Part shown: piece after piece, positions 37,696-47,400 of the stretch
How the letters are laid out: the number at the start of each line of letters is the position of its first letter
Position numbering within the stretch: position 1 is the stretch's first letter
DNA from: Paralvinella palmiformis
Taxonomy: Eukaryota; Annelida; Polychaeta; Terebellida; Alvinellidae
Assembly: GCA_025642065.1 (NCBI GenBank)
Contig: JAODUP010000093.1
Span: 740,001-804,000, forward strand
Direction: 5' to 3'
Length of the DNA: 64,000 nt
Translations under genes and position numbers: made by a program
Notes under the pieces: generated by a model
What the model saw: only the letters and a program-made list of their open reading frames with translations
Told to the model about the DNA's origin: nothing
Databases searched by the model: none

Positions 37696-40600
37696 GGTCT
37701 TTGGCCACTGGATCCAGTCATTAACAGCTAATTACACAGTAACAGTCCAACCGTTCATAATCTAACTAGCTTCAGGAAATACTTTAATGCCACACCGTTG
37801 AAGACTATTACAAGTTATTGTCTCTAAATTAGCATTATTGTCTAACCAGACAACTTATTCACTGAACTGGCTTGGAAATCAGCTGGTGTCATTATTACTG
37901 AATGATTTAATTGTTATGAAAGATTCATCATGATTTCATCATGCATGAACATGTCACATCAGTATGCCGAGCTGCCTACTACCATCTTAAGAACATCCAC
38001 TGTTTAAAAGCATTCTTGACACAAGAATCACTTGTAACTGTAGTTCATGCCTTTGTTACATCTCGTATAGACTATTGTAACTCCCTGTTATATGGCATAT
38101 CTGATTATAACATTAATCGCCTTCAGCAAATACTAGAAAATATGATCATATTACCCCAATTCTTCAAAAACTACATTGGCTACCTGTTAGACAGCGTATC
38201 CATTTTAAGATTCTGTTAATAACTTATAAATCTATTAATGATATGGCGCCAGAATACCTGTGTGAACTGGTTTCCATTAAAAAGTCATCCCGAAAACTCA
38301 GGTCATCCAGTCAGATACTATTGCAGGTGCCAGTGTCTCGGCTCAAGTCATATGGTGATTGTGCGTTTAGTGTTGCAGCCCCCAATTTGTGGAATAAGTT
38401 GCCGGCAAATATTACAAATTCGTCGTCTCTTGGAAATTTTAAGTCTCTTCTAAAAACACACCTATTTAAGGTCGCTTTCACAGATAAATAATTATTATCT
38501 TTTAAATCATTACAGGGTTTTTACAGACATTATTTGGGGTATTATTAAATTACATATTATTTGTACAGCACCTTTGAATGGCTCCTGCTAGTAAGGGTGC
38601 TTTATTAAATATACATTATTATTATTATTATTCATAACCTCTGATAAATGTCATCAACCTTTTAACTAAAGATTACTTTTAGTGGTCACTGAAGTTAATA
38701 AAGTAGGGCACCAAGCTAGTGGAAAAACTTGCTGAAGTATCACATGATATATTTACAAATAAACCTTTTGTTGCTCGGGATCTGACCACAGAAAATAATT
38801 AGTTTTTAATCAGTGTTTGACTCCATTGATGAGAAACCACTTTGACATTTCAGTAATCTCCAGTATTACTCTAAAATATACAGTCTTAAGTGAGCAACAT
38901 TTACAAGAAAATACCAGTTTTATCTATTTAGACAAGACGTTTTTAAAATAAGAGGTCTGGTTATAAATATTAAAAATCAATATGTGCCATCTTTAACAAA
39001 ATTGTTAAAGATAATTATAGTATTACCAGTGTTGGCAACGTGTCACCAATATATATGAATAGAGAATGAATGAGTGAGTGCCTTGTTTAGCTTCAATGCC
39101 AGTGACATTCCACACAAACAAGTTACTTGATTCAATTTGAACCATCACCTGTAGGTCTGTAGTGTAGCGATCTAACCATTGTAAAAGTACATCTATCAGC
39201 TGGCAACACAACTCACTACTCATAGACCAATGGACACTAATATAAAACATTCCTCTGTAAACTGGTGGATTAATTGCTAATAACCTTAATAATAATAAAC
39301 TTTGTGACTTAGATCTTCCAACCACGGGCCATATGTCTGGTAAGTCAAAGCATAATACATGACGGTAGTCAGCTTATAGAAGTTATTAAAACCAACTGAC
39401 TTGAACACAAGCGTCAGGTAAGCTATATCTTACAGCTAATATACCACACTATCTTATGGCAAGCAAATGTTCCATCTATTTTTTAGTTCTTGACGGCAAT
39501 GACATTTATAAAAAAGGCAATAGTTATTAAAGTCTCGACTGAATACAACAAGGTTTAATTCTTACTATTTTATAGTTAATTATTAAAGTGATTGATCTGA
39601 GACTTGATAATTGATTTTTCTCATAATTCTTGTCTTTTCCCTTATAAGTTACTCTAACTTTTAATCTTCATTTGATTGATTTTGACACTAATACAGAACA
39701 AAGGTAATCAATTACGATTACTTGAGAATACTATGATTACGATTACATTGTAAAGTAATCACGATTACAATCATGATTACAATCATGATTACAATATATA
39801 TATAATAAAAACATGTATGTGATTCTTCATCAATATTCACTCAGTTAATTGTACAATACCAATATAAACATGCTACAATGTTTACATGTTGCTTTGTAAG
39901 AACCAGATGCATTTTAAGGTATGTTCTTGAAATGAAAATGTACAACAAACTTTGGTGCCATTGTACGATGTTAATTTGTTTTTAAAATTTTGAGATCAAT
40001 ATTTACCATAGAGCAAGGGAGCAAATAATTAATTCGGTATAAATGTACAGGTATTTATAGAGATAACTGAGATTAGTGCAAACAATATCAATAGAATTGT
40101 TTGAATATTTGGGAAATGTATATTTAGTAACAAAATGCATCATGTGTGGCGTGACTACAGCCAGGTAAGGTCTATATAATATATGGGATAATTAGACTAT
40201 AGTCAAACCCCCAATGCTGACCCCCTCTGTAACTTGACCACCTCTGTAAATGGACCTCATTTTCAGTCTTAAATTATTGCTATGCTTTAAAATTGTATTT
40301 TTCTTTTATAACTCTTTATAAATCGAACTCTGTACTTCGATCTTTGATCTTGACCGGTGCCCACTGTAGCCTTGTTTATGTTCACTAACGCTTGCATTAA
40401 TTTAATTGACTGTTTATCATCCGACTGCTGGCCTATTAGGATCGTATGGAGTTGTAGTTAAAACAACAGTGTCAGAAAGAAGCGATGTACTATTGCTGGC
40501 TGTGTGATTAACTTTGGCTTAACCGTGTGAAAACAACACAACCGTATGAAAATAACACAAGTTAATCTGAAATGCCTGTTTATATGATTTATAATAACGG

Positions 40601-41452
40601 CAACATCTGAAGCAGTGTTTCAACACACTTTCCTTTCATGTTCATAGAACAAATAAACTGATAAATCATTATGTGTATAAATATGACAGCTGTCTATTAA
40701 TGGGTAAATCAGTTCTATTGTTATATTTTGCCTTACACCCCAAACCAAATCTCTGGTATGATATAAAATAGTAAATAATCAAACACATTGTGTAATCATG
40801 AAAGTAATCCCTCACTATGATTAAATTTGCAATGTAATCGATTATGATTACATTGCATCTGGAAATGGTGATTACGATTACTTGATATCATGTAATTGAT
40901 TACAATCGATTACGATTACCGATTATGATTACCCCAACCCTGTTAGTTATACTGGTGACAACTGTCTAACTTTGAAAATCAATGTCTCTAGATAGGGAAC
41001 ATCCCATAATAACCTTAACAAGTAAACAACAACAATGAGTACTTGACATTAAGCTCAAACTACTTCCATCCATCATATACTGAATAATAACAGTATTCTT
41101 CATTAATGAAAACTGGGGATCAGTCAGTTACTGATGATTTGTATAGATATATCGAAGAAGGGGGGAGATGTCTAGGTATGTAAAAACTAATAACTAGTTA
41201 CCACTTGTAAGGTATATAAAGACAGTCTCCAGGCTCCATTATCACCTTGTAGTATTCTATCTCAGCCAAGCCCGGATATTTAGTAAAGTCCACTCTGTTA
41301 AAAACAAAAACATCTGGACTGATAACAGGTTAATATGAGATATCATAATCAACTTATTAGAACATAATAAGACACATTGGCCAAATATGATATGTTCTGT
41401 TACCTGTCAACATCTACATCTGAATAGGCACCTTCTGGATGGTCTATATCTA

Positions 41453-41491
<39 letters not shown>

Positions 41492-44400
41492 ATAATAATG
41501 CACAAAATTAATTATGCACACACACACACACACACACAAACAGAACTCTTACAAAAATGACTGTTCACAGATAGACGACAACTTACCTTGTGTCCATATT
41601 TTTCTGGATCAATAAACAGGAACATTTTCTCTCCCCGAAACAAACAGTTAATATTATCTACGGAGTCTGTATGTACTACAGACTTAGTACCTCCACTGCT
41701 AAACCACATCACCTAAAATAAATCAAATTTGAATGCCACCAGAAGTTTAATCGGCATAGTAAATTAGTATATCTACTCATAGTATATCTAGCTTACATTT
41801 TTATTGAAAGTTAGAGAAAGGGCAGATGCTTTCCATTAAAAGATATATTTAATCAATAATAAATAAATCACTATAGTCTGCCTATAAAAGTGGTCACAGC
41901 ACTGAAACAGCCTTGGTTTGGGTGAAAAATGATATTATGATGTCAATTGATCAAAGTAAGTTAGTATTACTTGTTCTTCTGGACCTGTCTGCTGCATTTG
42001 ATACAGTTGACCATAATGTACTTTTCTCTAGGCTAAAAGACATGTTTGGTCTGTCAGTACATGAGTACCAAGTACATGAGTGGTTTTAATCCTATCTGGA
42101 ACAACATTCCCAGGGAGTATCTGTTCGTGGTATTTTATCTGATGCTAATTTTTTTTAATCTGGTGTACCACAGGGTTCAGTTCTTGGTGCTCTGGTTTTC
42201 ACAATGTATACCCATCCTCTTGGGATCATTGTACAGCGATATGGTATTAAATATCACTTGTATGCTGATGACACACAGCTGTATATATCACTGGATCCTG
42301 ACAGTGAGTTAAATTTCTCCTCTTCCTTAAATAATTTAGAACATTGTATGCTGATATTCGGCTATGGAAGATTAAATGATAATAAAACAAATATTTTATA
42401 TTTGGCATCACCATATTATGTTAAATCCCTAAAGACACCAATATTACAGATAGGTGCATATTCGATGACCTCTAATGGGTCAGTAAAAAAAAAGGGGGTA
42501 TTTTTGACAAATGTATTAACATGCATGAACATGTCACATCAGTATACCGAGCTGCCTACTACCATCTTAAGAACATCCACTGTTTAAAAGCGTTCTTGAC
42601 ACAAGAAGCACTTGTAACTGTAATTTATGCCTTTGTTATGCCTTGCATAGACTATTGTAACTCCCTGTTATATGGCATATCTGATTATAACATCAATCAC
42701 CTTCAACAAATTCAGAATAGTGCTGCTCGCATAGTGATAAATACTAGAAAATATGATCAAATCACCAAAATTCTTCAAAAACTACGCTGACTACCTGTTA
42801 GACAGCATGTCCATTTCAAGATTTTATTAATAACTTGTAATTCTATCAATGATATGGCGCCCGAATACCTGTGTTAACTGGTGTCTATTAGAAAGTCATT
42901 GCGAATACTCTGGTCATCCAGTCAGATACTATTGCAGGTGCCAGTGTCTCGTCTCAAGTCATATGGTGTTTGCACATATAGTGTTGCAGCCCCCATTTTG
43001 TGGAATAGGTTGCTGGCAGATATTATAAATCAGTCATCTCTTGAAATTTTAAAATTAATTCCAAAAACACACTTATTCCAGGTTGCTTCAAGTTTTCACG
43101 GATAAATAATAATAATTGTTTAATTCTCTTATAGGGTTTTTACAGACATTATTTTGGGTATTATTATATTACATATTATTTGTACAGTGCCTTTGAATGG
43201 CTCCTGTTAGTAAGGGCACTTTATTAAATATACATTAATATTATTATTACTCCTTTGGAGAGCAAGATGGCATGAATGTATCAGTACAGGCACCAGTCTT
43301 TATTTCAGCTTATTGTTAAGCACCACTTCATTAGTAAACAAAACAATAAACTGTTGCTATCCATCATTAATGTATGTATAAAAAATTAATTCCTATGTAT
43401 AAGCTCCTCTATACATCTGAACCAGGCATGGGATAATCATAATTGGTAATCATAACCAACTATAATCAATTACACAATCTATATAATCATAATTGTCATT
43501 TCTAGATGCAATATAATCACAAATGTAATCGATTACATTTTAAATGTAATCATAATCAGTGATTACTTTCATAATTTTTCAACTCCATCCCAAACTAGAG
43601 TTAGTTTATAAATTTATTCTTGTATATATTATAATTATTCTATATATTACACAACACTTAACTAACTATAATCACACCATACATGATGGTGTCTTGTTGC
43701 TGAATGTATATTTCTCAGATATTTAAACAATGTCAATTGTCAGATAATGGATTTAAATGGAATTTTAGTGCATTATTGTGCTTGTGAATAAGGGGTGTTT
43801 ATCTATATCATAAGTCAGTCCAGCTGTGATGTTGTTGTGAAGGCAGCCAGCCACTGGTTTATATGATAGCAATTAGTTAGATAGACAGTTGATGGTTTAA
43901 TTAGAGGGATTCACCATTGTGTGTTATAATACATTGTATTTCTCTGAGCAGTGGATGAAATTGGTAACATCATTTGGTTGTGTGATGTGATTACAATCAA
44001 ACGCTACGGGGAATTAATTAACTGCCAAATATTTAACTACTAATTGACTTAGCTGACCAGATGACATGAGGGATTAAGCTGGGGAAAATGTTGAGTTGAT
44101 ATTGATGATTCTCTATGTTTTAATTAATCTAAGTTACCTTAATAAATACCTGTACAATTCTGGCAAATGTATTTCTTCTCCTTTGTTCAATGGCCATTAA
44201 GAAATTATCATAGTACAATGACATCACAGTGTGTTGTACATTTTCATTTCAAGAACATACCAAAAAATATATCTGTTTTTTTAAAGCAACATGTAAACAA
44301 TGTATTGTGGAAGCAGAGATCCAGGACCTTCTGTCAACACTTGCATTCCAATATTGGAAGATTCACCCACCTCCACCCTGGGAAAGCTTCCCATGAAATA

Positions 44401-47400
44401 CCTCGGTATCCCATCATTGTACGCTGCAATTGAGAAATTTTCAATATTGGAGGGGAAATATTCCATCCCGATCCCTGCTGTCTAGGAGACTGTTTTATTG
44501 AACAACTCATGTGCACAAAAAACTATTTTTACTTTGATTAGTAAACTTTGTGACTTTTCCCGTGTCAGTCAAATCAATATCATGTTTTTATATAATTTTT
44601 AATTTCATATCTTTATAGATATCACATTACCAGATAAATAAAATCTACTTTTATAAATGTCCAGTGTTTTTTTCAGTAGTTATATCAGTATTATATATGT
44701 AGCTGAGTGAATAAAGAAGAAGTATCACATTCATGATTGTGTGATATACATTGTATTCACGTATTCATTATTGTAATTATGATTACTTAAAATGTAATCA
44801 CAATCATAATCAATTACATTAAGTATTAATGTAATCATAATCATTGTACTCTGAAGTAATCATAAATTACCTTGGTCCTGTAATCACACAATGCCTGATC
44901 AGAACTAAACTTCTTTATAATTTCAGTAGCATAATTAAATGTATGGGATAAGACACTTTCTAGAAAAATATTTTACAAAGCAGGTGTTTTTCCTGGTCCT
45001 GTGTATTCACAACCCATCTATGTGTTTTGACAGCAGGTTATCAAAGTCAGTATTCAAATGGTTAACTTTTTTATCTATGCAGTTTTGAAAAATAAAATCC
45101 ATTTTTAATTTATCAAACATCATTTTTTTTGCTTTGATGGTGCCTATGTGTTTATTCTACTCTACAGATCAAGACATATACCCACCCACCATAGAATATA
45201 CCCCATGAAAAATACTGACAAGTCTGTTATGAATCAGCCTACAAAGAGAGAATCCAGAGGCATACCCTTTGGGAAGACTGCATCCTGACATTTCAACAAC
45301 AACAAAAACACGCTTTTGCAGCTCCATATTTTTGTTGACTTAGAATGATGCTACTTTTTTTATCCTACAGAGAACACTGTCATATAGTACCGGTACTTAC
45401 AGCATCAATAAGAGTATCCAACAAAGATTCACACTGTAATGGACCAGGTAATATCACATCTGATCTGTTGTGATATAAACAAAATAAAAGTAATGTTAAT
45501 AAAACATTTTCAAAACATATTTCTTTTGCAATCACGAAGTAAACAAAGTGTTTCTTATCTATGGCGGCCAAATATCATTATATTTACTGACAATGGTGAT
45601 ATATAGCTCATCTCAGATTGCAGCATTAGCTAGCAAGACTTGATTTACTCTAATTACAATATTTGGTCCTGCTAGTAGTGCACTGCATTGGAGACATTCA
45701 GGCTGTGAGTTTAAATCCGAATCTTACTCCCTGAGGAGCTACAGCTTGGCCAAATGTATTCGGTGTGAGCAGCACAGAAGCCAAATAAAACACTCATTCA
45801 ATCTGGCTAGAAAAGGGTGTCTCACAAATGTGAATGGAAATGTGTAAAAAGGACCTTTTCTGGGAATACACTGTTTTTGTGTTATACACTACTGTGGAAG
45901 TAAAAAAACAGGTAGGAATTTCAGTGTGAGTTAGTAAACAACATTAGAATATCTAACTAAAAATAAAATGGAACATATTATTGTGTGACAAAGCAACATG
46001 GCAAAATCCTTAGAGCAGCCAACAACTAATCAAGATAACAATTATTAGGAATAATTCAATCTTCCATTGCACAAGTTTATCGAATTACGGGCAGGTTTGG
46101 GTATTTAGCAATAATGTTAATGCCAAAGATTTAGCCTTCCTGTTACTGTTTAGGCAGTTTCTTTCAACTTATGGGACTATATACCTGACATTCCTCAGTT
46201 ATAGATGTATACATGATAAGATTTAATAGTGGAAGTGACTGCCACAAAACAATAAAACAGCATCAAATGTTGAGTGTGTCAACGTCATAAGCCTCTATGG
46301 CCTAGTGGGTAAGAGCATGGGACTTTCTTATTCATGGTCATGCTGTGCGGGTGGTCGGAGGTTTGAATCCCAACTGTAGCAATATAGTATGAGGAGTTTT
46401 TCATCCAACCAGGCAACTGGCAAGGTTTTCTCTGCCGAATATGCCATCTATTGTAAAGTACTGTCTCGATATTCTGACTGATCCACAGTATATAATTACA
46501 CCCAGTACTCTTGGTAAGGTTTTAGATGATTTGCCATCACCCACTGAAAACTTGTTTGAATAAAGTTGAAGCACTGGACTATGATAATGCAAAAATAAAC
46601 AAATTGCAATTAAATTATCTTGGTGATATACTGATCACTAAAGTGAAAAAGCCACTCGCCTCTAATTCTGAGGTGGGTACTAGACCAATTATTGTATTCA
46701 GAGAAAATGTCTGCTTTCATTTAAATGAGAGGTTTCCAGATGATGAGTTAAAAGAATGGGAATGTTTAGATCCCTATACAGTATACTATTGAAAATGCAA
46801 ACAATTTTGAATTTGGAATATGAATTACCTTTCTTCTGGGTGTGAAATAAGTCCAGAGAGAGTGTACAGTTACTGGATTACCAATAAAGATAAATGAATA
46901 AAAATGTGTGATGCCTAAACATTTATAATTTTATTATAAAATCTGTACACCATAAGATGCATAAACCATAATTTATTAGTATTAAATATACTGGTCATTT
47001 CATTGTTTGAGTGGCATAGTATATTTGCTTCTAAAATCTAGCACCAATTTTGGGGTAAAATTATCATGATTTGTTATTTCTGTATACTTACCTTAAAATT
47101 AGGCTTTAATGTATTTATTGATAATTTATTCTTAAATCTTGACACTTTAGAAACACACTGTGTAAGCTAACACAATTTTAAATTCTGTCAGACTGTCAGT
47201 AAGCTGTTTAATTATTTACTTTGTGATAGTTGTGTTTAAATAAATTGTACTACTGGTTAAAAGAAGTTGTTTAATTCTCAGGAAATGTATATTGAAATAG
47301 TGCAGACTTCTGCTTGTAGTATATTATAAATTTTAATAAAACACTCAACACACAGGTACTTTTTAATGATGGTGTGTGCTGGAAAAGCGGCATGAAAGTT

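Noticed and set aside
39686..40950. An 8-bp target duplication for the first hAT element
   Set aside because: The flanks CACTAATA and TTAGTTAT do not match, so no duplication can be claimed.
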